Positions 8,464-16,835 of a stretch of 64,000 nucleotides of DNA are shown piece after piece; position 1 is the first letter of the stretch; the number at the start of each line of letters is the position of its first letter. Source of the DNA: JAXJQF01 sp036311285 (GTDB lineage Bacteria; Pseudomonadota; Gammaproteobacteria; Enterobacterales; Succinivibrionaceae); NCBI GenBank assembly GCA_036311285.1, contig JAXJQF010000081.1, positions 1 to 64,000 of the forward strand, written 5' to 3'. Both the position numbers and the translations under genes were made by a program. The notes beneath the pieces are model-generated. The model was given only the letters and a program-made list of their open reading frames with translations. It was not told where the DNA came from and did not search any database.

Positions 8464-9047
8464 TCAGATTAAGCCTTTTACTTTTACTTGTTATTTCATC
8501 ATATGCTTTTTATAAGTTCTCATCTATGAATACGACAACTATTCAAGAAGAGATTTTATTATCAAAACCTACCTATACCGCAAAGAATTTAAAAACAACA
8601 ATATTTAATGAAAAAGGGATACCTTATAAAACTTTATTTACCAAAAGTTTAGAACATTACAAATTTATTGACCAAACCGATTTATCAAACATCACATTCT
8701 CATATACAATTAACAATGAAGAAAACAATAAATCCAAGAATTCGTCAATATCAAACGAAACATGGACTATTGTTTCAGATTACGGCGTACTTGACGGAAA
8801 CGATAGATTGTCATTACGCTCAAATGTAAAAGCAACAACAGATAGAAAAGATTCCATAATCAATACAATAGAATCAGATTATTTAGAAATTGACTTTGGA
8901 GTAAGTGAAATCAGAACCCCTAGTAAAGTGTATCTAAAAGGTAACCAATTATACAACTATGGATACAACCTAAAAGGAAACTTCAAAACAAACAATTATT
9001 CATTATTAAAGGGATGTCATGCTAAATATGAAATCAAGAATAATTAA
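8460..9047 (+). CDS. lptC: LPS export bridge protein LptC
   Basis: Bitopic inner-membrane protein that takes LPS from LptB2FG and hands it to LptA. One N-terminal membrane helix (residues 2-17) is followed by a periplasmic beta-jellyroll domain. The pattern WTIVSDYGVLDGNDRLSLRS and SDYLEIDFGVSEIRTPSKVY is typical of LptC. The product has 195 residues (191 in E. coli). Sequence conservation is low across the family, and order between kdsC and lptA makes the call firm. It overlaps both neighbours. Confidence 0.93.
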   Translation: MIRLSLLLLLVISSYAFYKFSSMNTTTIQEEILLSKPTYTAKNLKTTIFNEKGIPYKTLFTKSLEHYKFIDQTDLSNITFSYTINNEENNKSKNSSISNETWTIVSDYGVLDGNDRLSLRSNVKATTDRKDSIINTIESDYLEIDFGVSEIRTPSKVYLKGNQLYNYGYNLKGNFKTNNYSLLKGCHAKYEIKNN

Positions 9048-9564
9048 TTTATTAAAAGCTATTAGCATAGTATCAGTACTATTACCATTACCAGCTTCTG
9101 CAATACAAGAAGACTTTGATAAGCCTATTTCTGCTTCATCTAATCAACAGATCGCAGAATTAAACAAAAACAAGCTTACTTTTATCGATAACGTAGAGAT
9201 AATCCAAGGTACATTAAAAATAAATGCTAATAAAGTAGAGATATTCAAAAACGATAAAGGTCAAGTTGATAAAATCATTTCATACGGTAATCCTGTTACA
9301 TATACTCAAATGATGGACAACAATAGACCAATAGAGGCAAAATCTCAAATACTAAGCTATGATACTATAAACAAAATTATAGTATTACAGAAGAAAGCTT
9401 CTATAACTCAAGAAGATTCTCAAATTTCTGGAGAAAAAATTGAGTACGATTTAATTAAAGAAACAATGAAGGCACAAGGAGAAAAGAAAAAGGACCGTGT
9501 TATAACCACATTTGTACCTAATAACCTAAAAAAGCAAATTGAAGACTCAAAAACCAAGAAGTAG
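9019..9564 (+). CDS. lptA: LPS periplasmic transport protein LptA
   Basis: Periplasmic beta-jellyroll protein that builds the bridge for LPS between LptC and LptD. A signal peptide ends near LPASA-IQED, then the OstA-like domain follows, with NVEIIQGTLKINANKVEIF and IEAKSQILSYDTINKIIVLQ split across its strands. The product has 181 residues. The start at 9019 has AAAGGG five bases upstream; an ATG at 9028 is the alternative. It overlaps lptC by 29 bases. Confidence 0.93.
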   Translation: MLNMKSRIINLLKAISIVSVLLPLPASAIQEDFDKPISASSNQQIAELNKNKLTFIDNVEIIQGTLKINANKVEIFKNDKGQVDKIISYGNPVTYTQMMDNNRPIEAKSQILSYDTINKIIVLQKKASITQEDSQISGEKIEYDLIKETMKAQGEKKKDRVITTFVPNNLKKQIEDSKTKK

Positions 9565-9572
9565 TGATAATT

Positions 9573-10301
9573 ATGGCATTATTAAAAGCAACTGAACTTG
9601 TAAAACAATACAAAAACAGAATAGTAGTAAACAACGTTAATCTTGAGGTAAAAACAGGACAAATAGTTGGTTTACTAGGTCCTAATGGTGCTGGTAAAAC
9701 TACATCATTCTATATGATCGTTGGTATCGTTAAAGTTGACCAAGGTTCTATTTTTATAGATGATGAAAATATTACTCACAAACCAATGGATAAAAGAGCA
9801 CAACTAGGTCTTGGTTATCTTCCCCAAGAAGCTTCAATATGGCGTAAATTAACTGTAAAAGAAAACCTTATGGGAGCATTACAGTTAAATAAAAAAATCA
9901 AATCAAGAAAAGAACGCAAAGATAGAATGTATCAATTACTAAACGAATTTAGAATTGAACATATAGCTAATAATACTGGCATGAGCTTATCTGGTGGAGA
10001 AAGAAGAAGAGTTGAAATAGCAAGAGCTCTTGCTTCAGACCCTAAATTCATTTTATTAGATGAACCTTTTGCAGGTGTTGACCCTATTTCTGTTAATGAA
10101 ATAAAAAACATCATCAAGCAACTTAAGAACAGAGGCTTAGGAGTGTTAATTACAGACCATAATGTTAGAGAAACCCTTGACGTATGTGAACACGCTTACA
10201 TTGTTAACAAAGGAACAATGATCGCTCAAGGAGAACCTAGTACAATATTAAATAATGAATTAGTTAAATCAGTATATTTAGGTGAAAATTTCACCATTTA
10301 A
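9573..10301 (+). CDS. lptB: LPS export ATPase LptB
   Basis: ABC ATPase of the LptB2FG complex that extracts LPS from the inner membrane. Counting from this start, Walker A GPNGAGKT is at 36-43. LPQEASIWRKL, LSGGERRRVEIARAL and LLDEPFAGVDPISV are nearly identical to E. coli LptB. A GTG at 9564 would add three residues, but the ATG at 9573 gives the usual N terminus (MALLKATELVKQYK) and 242 residues against 241 in E. coli. lptF and lptG are not in this window. Confidence 0.97.
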   Translation: MALLKATELVKQYKNRIVVNNVNLEVKTGQIVGLLGPNGAGKTTSFYMIVGIVKVDQGSIFIDDENITHKPMDKRAQLGLGYLPQEASIWRKLTVKENLMGALQLNKKIKSRKERKDRMYQLLNEFRIEHIANNTGMSLSGGERRRVEIARALASDPKFILLDEPFAGVDPISVNEIKNIIKQLKNRGLGVLITDHNVRETLDVCEHAYIVNKGTMIAQGEPSTILNNELVKSVYLGENFTI

Positions 10302-10326
10302 GATATTTTGTACTAGGGATGAATTT

Positions 10327-11871
10327 ATGAAGAATTCTCTTAATTTAAGACAAGCCAACATTCAAACACTAGCAATGACTCCTCAATTGCAACAAGCCAT
10401 AAGATTGTTGCAATTATCATCTGTTGAGTTAGCTGTCGAAATTCAAGAGAATTTAGAAAAGAATCCATTATTAGAAATTGATGAAACCAATAATATCAGT
10501 CCTATTGAATCGTTTGAAGCAATGGTTCAAAGTGAAAATGCACAAAATAAATACGATAGTGACGATGATTATCATTCAAATTATGACCTACCTCATGAAG
10601 ATTTAACACCATTAACAAACAATATAAATTCTTCTGACAGCATTTCTCACAATGACTCTACTACACGTGATTCAGATATGCCAAACAGTTCAGATCCCTG
10701 GAGTGAAAACAATATTAATGGGGCAAGTGTTTCAAAATCTTCCTTCGATATTGATGATGAAATGTATCAAGGTGAAACATCTTACGATCTTAAAGATCAC
10801 CTAATGTGGCAATTAAACCTAACTCCATGTACAGAAAAAGATAAATTTATAGCTACAGTAATCATTGATGCTATAAACGATTCTGGCTATGTATCAGAAT
10901 CAATTGAAGAAATTATTTCAGCTGTCAAACTTGAATACGAAGAAGTAACTGAAGATGAAATTGAAGTAGTATTTAAATTACTTCAGCACTTTGATCCTAT
11001 TGGTGTAGCATGTAGAAACATCAAGGAGTCATTACTTATTCAGTTAGAACAGTATAATAAAGATGACAAAAGCGTTCAAATAGCTGGAGAAATTATATCT
11101 AATTATTTAGAAATTCTTGGTAACAAGGATTTTAAAACACTTGCAAAGAAACTAAATGTTAAAGATGAAGCTTTATTAAAAGAAGCTGTTGATACCATTA
11201 AATCTCTTGAACCAAGACCTGGTAACTGTATCATATCAAAAAAGAATGAATTTATTATTCCTGATGTAGCTGTAGTAAAAAAAGAAGGAAAATGGGTTGC
11301 AGAATTAAATCCAGCGTCGGTGCCAAAGTTACAGATCAATCAAACATATGCGGAATTATGTAAAACAGTTACTAATGCTTCTGACTCAAAATACATCAAA
11401 GGACAAATGCAAGAAGCTACTTGGTTTATTCAAAGCTTAAACAAAAGAAATGAAACACTTCTAAAGGTTGCTAACTGTATTGTAAAGTATCAAGAAGAGT
11501 TCTTTGAGAAAGGAGCTCATGCCATGAAGCCTATGGTTCTTAGCGACATCTCTAGCGAAGTAGAAATGCATGAATCTACAATCTCAAGAGTAACAACAGA
11601 AAAATATATGCACACTCCTAGAGGAACATTTGAATTAAAATACTTCTTCTCTAGTCATGTTAATACTGAAAACGGTGGAACATTCTCTTCAACAGCTATT
11701 CGTGCTCTGATAAAAGAACTTATTTCATCAGAACCTAAAAATAAGCCTTATAGCGATAGTCAATTATCCGAGATGTTAAATACTAAAGGAATAATAGTAG
11801 CAAGAAGAACTGTAGCCAAATACAGAGAATCACTAAACATCCCTCCGTCTAGCCAAAGAAAAGGAATATAA
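10327..11871 (+). CDS. rpoN: RNA polymerase sigma-54 factor
   Basis: Sigma factor for enhancer-dependent promoters (TGGCAC/TTGCA type). Region I is the glutamine-rich MTPQLQQAIRLLQ near residue 17, followed by an acidic stretch. The core-binding domain has PRPGN, and the C-terminal RpoN box reads ARRTVAKYRESLNIP. The frame is open back to 10282, inside lptB. The ATG at 10327 gives the standard start MKNSLNLRQ and has GGGA in front, so it is preferred (514 residues). It is downstream of lptB as in E. coli. Confidence 0.97.
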   Translation: MKNSLNLRQANIQTLAMTPQLQQAIRLLQLSSVELAVEIQENLEKNPLLEIDETNNISPIESFEAMVQSENAQNKYDSDDDYHSNYDLPHEDLTPLTNNINSSDSISHNDSTTRDSDMPNSSDPWSENNINGASVSKSSFDIDDEMYQGETSYDLKDHLMWQLNLTPCTEKDKFIATVIIDAINDSGYVSESIEEIISAVKLEYEEVTEDEIEVVFKLLQHFDPIGVACRNIKESLLIQLEQYNKDDKSVQIAGEIISNYLEILGNKDFKTLAKKLNVKDEALLKEAVDTIKSLEPRPGNCIISKKNEFIIPDVAVVKKEGKWVAELNPASVPKLQINQTYAELCKTVTNASDSKYIKGQMQEATWFIQSLNKRNETLLKVANCIVKYQEEFFEKGAHAMKPMVLSDISSEVEMHESTISRVTTEKYMHTPRGTFELKYFFSSHVNTENGGTFSSTAIRALIKELISSEPKNKPYSDSQLSEMLNTKGIIVARRTVAKYRESLNIPPSSQRKGI

Positions 11872-11913
11872 AGACTCTAGGCATAACCGTCAAAATCAAA
11901 CACATATTCAAAA

Positions 11914-11942
11914 ATTAAAGGAAGCTAAAAGCTTCCTTTAAT
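11914..11942. terminator. Bidirectional terminator between rpoN and rpoH
   Basis: ATTAAAGGAAGC, TAAAA, GCTTCCTTTAAT form a perfect 12-bp stem between two genes that converge. Short T-rich tails occur on both sides. It should end rpoN on the plus strand and rpoH on the minus strand. Confidence 0.85.
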
Positions 11943-11951
11943 TTAAAATCT

Positions 11952-12833
11952 TTAGTTAAACTCTATTCCTAAAGGTTGTTTGCTAGTAATAAAATTCTTA
12001 ATTTTGGTTAAAGCTTGTTTTTCTAATTGTCTAACTCTTTCAAGAGATACCCCTAAGTACTCAGACAACTCTTGTAAAGTTAACTTATCATCATTTAACC
12101 ATCTATTTTGAATTATAAACTTTGCTCTATCATCTAATTGTTCTAAAGCATTCTTTAAGGATAGGTTAATCATACGACTATTATCTTGCTCTTCTAACGC
12201 CAATGCAAAATCAGAGTTAGAATCTTCAACATAACTCGCTGGAGCAAAAAATTCTTCTTCAGAATCGTTTGCGTCGGCACTGTAATCATACGCAAAGTCA
12301 TTACCAGATAAACGAGTTTCCATTTCCTCTACATCATCAATACTTACGCCTAAATTTTCAGCAAGATCCTTCTTTTCTTGTGAATTAAACCAACCTAAAT
12401 GTTTTTTTGCTTGCTTTAATTTAAAAAACAGTTTTCTTTGAGCTTTTGTTGTCGCAATCTTAACTAGACGCCAATTCTTTATAACATAGTCATGAATTTC
12501 TGCTTTTATCCAATGAACAGCGAATGCTGCCAATCTTACACCTTGATTAACATCAAAGCGTTTTACAGCTTTCATTAAACCTACTGTTCCCTCTTGTACT
12601 AAATCTGCTAGAGGTAAACCATATCCCAAGTAACCTCTTGCAATACTTACTACAAATCTTAAATGTGATAAAACTAATTGACGAGCAACGTCTACGTTTC
12701 CAGTTTCTTTAAACTCTAACGCTAAACGATATTCTTCCTCTGCTGTTAGCAGTGGAATGCTATTAACAACTTGAATGTAAGACTCAATGCTATCACAAGG
12801 AGCTAATAACATTGTTTTACTTTCATTAAACAT
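11952..12833 (-). CDS. rpoH: RNA polymerase sigma-32 (heat-shock) factor
   Basis: Sigma factor for heat-shock genes. Region 2 contains LRFVVSIARGYLGYGLPLADLVQEG, written here as its start LRFVVSIARGY and end LADLVQEG. The RpoH box is QRKLFFKLKQAKKHLGWF. Region 4 has LTLQELSEYLGVSLERVRQLEKQ in the usual place. The product has 293 residues (284 in E. coli). It would normally follow ftsX directly; here about 1.1 kb separates them, and a broken piece of ftsX lies just upstream of the rpoH start. Its own promoter must lie in that insert, but I could not identify it with confidence. Confidence 0.97.
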   Translation of the reverse strand: MFNESKTMLLAPCDSIESYIQVVNSIPLLTAEEEYRLALEFKETGNVDVARQLVLSHLRFVVSIARGYLGYGLPLADLVQEGTVGLMKAVKRFDVNQGVRLAAFAVHWIKAEIHDYVIKNWRLVKIATTKAQRKLFFKLKQAKKHLGWFNSQEKKDLAENLGVSIDDVEEMETRLSGNDFAYDYSADANDSEEEFFAPASYVEDSNSDFALALEEQDNSRMINLSLKNALEQLDDRAKFIIQNRWLNDDKLTLQELSEYLGVSLERVRQLEKQALTKIKNFITSKQPLGIEFN

Positions 12834-12895
12834 TTTTAATCACTTCATCCTTTTAAAATTTATAGTAATAATAGATCAAATTTAACAAAAAATCA

Positions 12896-12961
12896 TCAAT
12901 TTAATTGAATTTTAGAAATATTATGTTTTGCTAACGATATTTATACAATAATAGATATTAG
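12896..12961 (-). pseudogene. Broken duplicate of the ftsX 3' end
   Basis: The minus strand encodes LISIIV*ISLAKHNISKIQLN followed by a stop. The intact ftsX ends LISIFVSILSAKHNISKIQLK followed by a stop. The match covers 22 codons with about 16 identical and one in-frame TAA. Base identity continues for about nine bases beyond the stop. Further upstream similarity fades. The fragment lies right next to rpoH, where the end of ftsX would be expected in the ancestral order, so it is probably the old gene end left behind by a duplication plus insertion. The similarity is seen directly; the history is inferred. Confidence 0.85.
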
Positions 12962-13409
12962 TAACATTGTTTTAAACTTAAAATATAGCATAAACCTTAA
13001 TATAAAATACTTATAGTAATATACAATAAGGTTTTTAGTGTAATTCAAGAAGATGTTTTAAAACAATCTTTATACATAATCCTAAAATTTAAATCTAAAT
13101 TTTCACGTAATGTATCGAAAAACTTTTATTCTCTTTCTTTAATAACAGAAACAATTATAAATCTTTGTGTTCCTTATGCCGCGAATAGAAGTATTTGAAG
13201 CTCCTAAATTATCTTTTGAAGGTAAAGGAGAGACAAAATTATGTATCTGCGATTCTAAATAGTTACGTTTAAATTAGAATTTAATCAATCAACTTTTAAT
13301 CGTTTTAGAGGTCAATTTTTTCGACCGTTATGCAATTTACAAAAAGTGCTTGAAAAAATAATTAATTAAGCGATCATAAGCGCGTCAATTTTTATAAGGA
13401 ATTAATCAA
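12962..13409. other. Non-coding insert upstream of the lipoprotein gene
   Basis: With the ftsX remnant this makes a 576-base stretch without a recognisable gene between rpoH and the lipoprotein gene. It is strongly AT-rich with stops in all frames, except for one 28-codon reading frame described separately. It must hold the rpoH promoter (minus strand) and the lipoprotein promoter (plus strand). Neither could be assigned with confidence: TTGAAA at about 13351 is a possible -35 for the latter, but the -10 is weak. Confidence 0.4.
13176..13262 (+). CDS. Possible 28-residue ORF or gene fragment
   Basis: ATG to TAG encodes 28 residues beginning MPRIEVFEAPKLSFEGKG and ending KLCICDSK. The composition looks more protein-like than the surrounding AT-rich DNA. 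No ribosome-binding site is visible, and an in-frame stop lies a few codons upstream. It could be a relic of an inserted gene, a small protein, or chance. I do not recognise it. Confidence 0.2.
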   Translation: MPRIEVFEAPKLSFEGKGETKLCICDSK

Positions 13410-13760
13410 ATGAAAAAAATTTTAACAATGATTACTATTATGTTTTTTATGTCAGGTTGCGGTTTAGTGGCTAAAACAGTCTCATCTGAAGACTCGTATT
13501 TAGATAAGGCTGAATTCGCTGTAGGAATAAAAAAAGAAAATTTATCAATAGTTCCTGGTAGTATCACTTCATCTATTGACAGTGTTCATTTTACAGTTAC
13601 AGATAAAAAGAATAATTATTATAAATGCTATTATACAACACTCATGTCAGTTATTGATTCAGATGCTTTATGTACAAAGATTAGAAATGATGGTTCTGAA
13701 GATAAAGTAGGTTCTGTTCCAAATTGTAATGCATTATTAAAAGCTGCTGGTAAGTGCTAA
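13410..13760 (+). CDS. Small predicted lipoprotein, unknown function
   Basis: The product has 116 residues. The N terminus MKKILTMITIMFFMSGCGL is a type II signal with lipobox MSGC; the lipidated cysteine would be residue 17. The rest is a small soluble domain with four more cysteines (about 73, 87, 105 and 116), which could form two disulfides in the periplasm. A ribosome-binding site (AAGGA) precedes the ATG. It stands alone on the plus strand inside the minus-strand ftsYEX-rpoH cluster, in the segment flanked by the two copies of the ftsX end. I do not recognise a family. Confidence 0.8.
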   Translation: MKKILTMITIMFFMSGCGLVAKTVSSEDSYLDKAEFAVGIKKENLSIVPGSITSSIDSVHFTVTDKKNNYYKCYYTTLMSVIDSDALCTKIRNDGSEDKVGSVPNCNALLKAAGKC

Positions 13761-13852
13761 GTTTATACGTTTTGAATATTTAAAAAGGTATAAACCATTT
13801 TTAATGTTTTGTGTTTATTGTGTATAAATTTAAAAATTTATACACAGTAAAC
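13761..13852 (+). terminator. Two hairpins after the lipoprotein gene
   Basis: The first hairpin is GTTTATAC (13761-13768) with GTATAAAC (13788-13795), followed by CATTTTT; it starts directly after the stop codon. The second is a 19-bp stem, 13813-13831 with 13834-13852, with one G-T pair and a tiny loop. It resembles a cruciform or a strong 3'-end structure more than a classic terminator. Both lie before the 3' end of ftsX and could stop transcription from either side. Confidence 0.5.
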
Positions 13853-13929
13853 CTAAATTTATGTATTATAATTTTATTTCTACAAATTCTTTATTAGAGC
13901 ATATTACTACTCTAAAAAGTATTAAATTA

Positions 13930-14868
13930 TCATTTTAATTGAATTTTCGAAATATTATGCTTTGCTGATAATATTGAAACAAAAATAGATATAAGTACGC
14001 TAATTCCAAAAATCATCAATATTTCTAAAAAAGATAAAGAATATATTTCTATATTTGTAGAATATGATTTTGATATATCTTCTACAAAAAATCCTGCAAT
14101 AATTACCATTATCGTTGTAAACCATATCGATAATATGGCCCCACATATGCCAAACCACATACCAAGATACATATAAGGCTGACATACATACCAATCGGTT
14201 GCTCCAACCAATTTCATAACTTCAATTTCATCTTTATATATCAATACTCTATTAGAAATAGTTGTAATCATAGACATAATGTACGACAGCAACAATATCG
14301 CTGCAACAATAAAATTTATAATTTCTAAAAATACTATTATTGACGTAATTTTACTTATCCAATCTTTATCTACTCTAACTAATTCAACATTTGGCATGCT
14401 GTAAAGATCCGACACTACTACATCTAACTTCTTATCTTGTAAATATTCTACGTTTGGTTTGATAACAATTACATGTGGTAAAGGATTCTTATCTTCATCA
14501 TCAACAAATAAATCACTAGAAATACCTAATCTATCAGTAAATTCAATCAAACCTTCGTTATTTAAAATAATCTCAACATTATTAAATCTTTTATCTTTAA
14601 TAAAAATATCTTTATATTTAGCTATCGTTAACGAATCTACGTCTGAATTGATATAAACAACGATATTACGTCCCATCGTGATATTATTTGTAAGAATTGT
14701 TGTATTTTTAACAATTAGGTAGAAAACAGAAGGTATAGTTAAACTTATAGCAATTACAGCAATTGTAATTAAAGAACCTATAAAATCTTTTGCAAATAAA
14801 ATCCTCAGAGTATATTTAAAATCAGAAACATTCTTTAAAAATCCCTTAACAAATCTCTGAAATAACAT
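13930..14868 (-). CDS. ftsX: Cell division ABC transporter permease FtsX
   Basis: Inner-membrane partner of FtsE; the complex activates peptidoglycan hydrolases at the septum through its periplasmic loop. The product has 312 residues, with one membrane helix near 33-53, a periplasmic domain to about 180, and three more helices. EVMKLVGATDWYVCQPYMYLG is the conserved FtsX coupling-helix region (EVMKLVGATDW is the key part). The gap of 52 bases after ftsE is longer than usual. A second, broken copy of its last 22 codons lies near rpoH. Confidence 0.95.
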   Translation of the reverse strand: MLFQRFVKGFLKNVSDFKYTLRILFAKDFIGSLITIAVIAISLTIPSVFYLIVKNTTILTNNITMGRNIVVYINSDVDSLTIAKYKDIFIKDKRFNNVEIILNNEGLIEFTDRLGISSDLFVDDEDKNPLPHVIVIKPNVEYLQDKKLDVVVSDLYSMPNVELVRVDKDWISKITSIIVFLEIINFIVAAILLLSYIMSMITTISNRVLIYKDEIEVMKLVGATDWYVCQPYMYLGMWFGICGAILSIWFTTIMVIIAGFFVEDISKSYSTNIEIYSLSFLEILMIFGISVLISIFVSILSAKHNISKIQLK

Positions 14869-14920
14869 TTAATGTAATCCTTTACTATAATCCGAGCATA
14901 TACAAACGATTATCAAAACT

Positions 14921-15577
14921 TTAACTATTTAATAACCTTCCATCCTGTAACTGCATAACTCTATGCTTCAAAGCATTAATCAATCCTAGGTCATGGGTCG
15001 CCATAACAACTGTTGTTCCTTGTTTATTTAAATCATTAAATAACTTCAATATCTCCAGGGATAATTTACTATCCATGTTTCCTGTTGGTTCGTCAGCTAA
15101 AATTAGACTAGGCTCAGAAATTATTGCTCTAGCTATTCCTACACGCTGTTGTTCACCTGTACTCAAGAACATTGGATAGTCATTTCGACGATATTTTAAT
15201 CCGACTTTTTCAAGAACTTCGTCTACTTTTATAATAACATCGTCCTCATCAACCCCCTTTATTAACAGTGGTAAAGCGACATTCTCCCCTACAGTTCTAT
15301 TCACCATCAATCTATAATCTTGAAATACCATTCCTATCTTACGACGATAAAAAGGAATCTCTTTATTGCTGATATTTGTAATATCTTGCTTATCAACAAT
15401 AACCTGTCCTTCACAGGCTTTATCCATTGCAGCAATAATTCTTAGAAGAGAACTTTTACCTGCACCAGAATGACCTGTTAAAAAAACGAATTCACCTTCA
15501 GAGATATGAAAACTAATGTTATCTAACGCATGTTTTCCATGCAAGTAATACTTACTAACATTACTTAATTTAATCAT
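14921..15577 (-). CDS. ftsE: Cell division ATP-binding protein FtsE
   Basis: ABC ATPase of the FtsEX complex at the division septum. Walker A is GHSGAGKS at 35-42. LSTGEQQRVGIARAI is the family's signature (S-T-G-E-Q-Q), and LILADEPTGNMDS is Walker B. The product has 218 residues (222 in E. coli). It lies between ftsY and ftsX in the standard order, 8 bases after ftsY. Confidence 0.97.
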   Translation of the reverse strand: MIKLSNVSKYYLHGKHALDNISFHISEGEFVFLTGHSGAGKSSLLRIIAAMDKACEGQVIVDKQDITNISNKEIPFYRRKIGMVFQDYRLMVNRTVGENVALPLLIKGVDEDDVIIKVDEVLEKVGLKYRRNDYPMFLSTGEQQRVGIARAIISEPSLILADEPTGNMDSKLSLEILKLFNDLNKQGTTVVMATHDLGLINALKHRVMQLQDGRLLNS

Positions 15578-15585
15578 ACTATTGA

Positions 15586-16752
15586 TTACTCGTTTTTTGA
15601 GAAGATAGCATTAACAAAGTCAGATGAATTAAACTCTCTTAAATCATCCACCCCTTCTCCAATACCTATATAACGAATAGGTATACCGAATTTCTCCGAC
15701 AAATTAAATACAATACCACCCTTAGCTGTTCCATCAAGCTTAGTGACATTAATACCTGTCAAATTAACTACCTCATTAAATACCTTTGCTTGAGCGATAG
15801 CATTTTGTCCAGTTGTTGCATCTACAGTTAAAAAAACTTCATGAGGTGCCGCAGGATCGATTTTTTTCAACACTCTAACAATCTTTTGTAATTCATCCAT
15901 AAGATTTGATTTATTATGTAAACGGCCCGCTGTATCAGCAATCAACACATCAACCTTCTTTGCTGTTGCACTATTTAAAGCATCAAAGATTACAGAAGCG
16001 CTATCAGCTCCTTCACTTTGACTGATAACTGGGACACCATTCTTTTCTCCCCAGTACTTTAATTGTTCAACAGCTGCAGCTCTAAACGTATCACCAGCCG
16101 CTAACATAACGCTTAAACCTTGTTGTTTGTACTTATTGGCTAACTTTCCAATAGTTGTTGTTTTTCCAACACCATTTACACCTACCATTAGTATAACCTT
16201 TGGTAAGTTTACTGATTTTTCTACCACAAAAGGAGTATCTACTTTTTTCAGAATATTTTCTAAATATTCTGACAATTTCTTAACTAACTCGTCTGTATTC
16301 TGTAACTGAGACATAGATAGTTCTTTTTCTAATTGTTGAATCAATTTTGAAGTTAACTCTGTTCCGAAATCTGATGTTATTAATAATTCTTCTAACTCTT
16401 CAAATAACTCATCATTTATTTTTTTTCCTTTGATAATTCTTAAAAAACCAAGTCCCAAACTCTCTCTTGTTCTCTTTAAACCATTAAATAGCTTGGAAAA
16501 AACACCATTCTTACTCTTTGGTTTTTCTATTACTTCTTCAATTTCAGAGACTTGTTCAACTTTTTTAGCTTCTGTTTCTTCTTGCATATCTTCTTCAATC
16601 TTTTGTTCTTGTTGATTATTAGAAGATACTTCATCAACTTTATCATCATTATTTAATTCAAGTTGTTCCTTATTTTGTAAGCTTTCATCATCTAAAATTT
16701 CTTTTTTTTCTGCCTTTTTTGATGAAAACCATGAAAATAATTTCTTTGCCAT
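15586..16752 (-). CDS. ftsY: Signal recognition particle receptor FtsY
   Basis: GTPase that receives SRP-ribosome complexes at the inner membrane. An N-terminal acidic, glutamate-rich region (about residues 15-80) is much shorter than in E. coli (388 residues in total against 497). The NG domain follows, with GVNGVGKTTTIGKLA, DTFRAAAVEQLKYW, DTAGRLHNK and TKLDGTAKGG. The first residues (MAKKLFSWFSSK) are amphipathic and basic, as in membrane-targeting FtsY. It is divergent from rsmD. Confidence 0.97.
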   Translation of the reverse strand: MAKKLFSWFSSKKAEKKEILDDESLQNKEQLELNNDDKVDEVSSNNQQEQKIEEDMQEETEAKKVEQVSEIEEVIEKPKSKNGVFSKLFNGLKRTRESLGLGFLRIIKGKKINDELFEELEELLITSDFGTELTSKLIQQLEKELSMSQLQNTDELVKKLSEYLENILKKVDTPFVVEKSVNLPKVILMVGVNGVGKTTTIGKLANKYKQQGLSVMLAAGDTFRAAAVEQLKYWGEKNGVPVISQSEGADSASVIFDALNSATAKKVDVLIADTAGRLHNKSNLMDELQKIVRVLKKIDPAAPHEVFLTVDATTGQNAIAQAKVFNEVVNLTGINVTKLDGTAKGGIVFNLSEKFGIPIRYIGIGEGVDDLREFNSSDFVNAIFSKNE

Positions 16753-16835
16753 AACTTAATTTCCATTTATTTTGTTCACTAATTTGCTACACTATAACAA
16801 AATACATAACTATGTGCAAAAAGAGAAAATCAAAA

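Noticed and set aside
10282..10326. Longer N terminus for RpoN starting inside lptB
   Set aside because: The extra 15 residues do not look like sigma-54, and the ATG at 10327 has a ribosome-binding site and the standard first residues.
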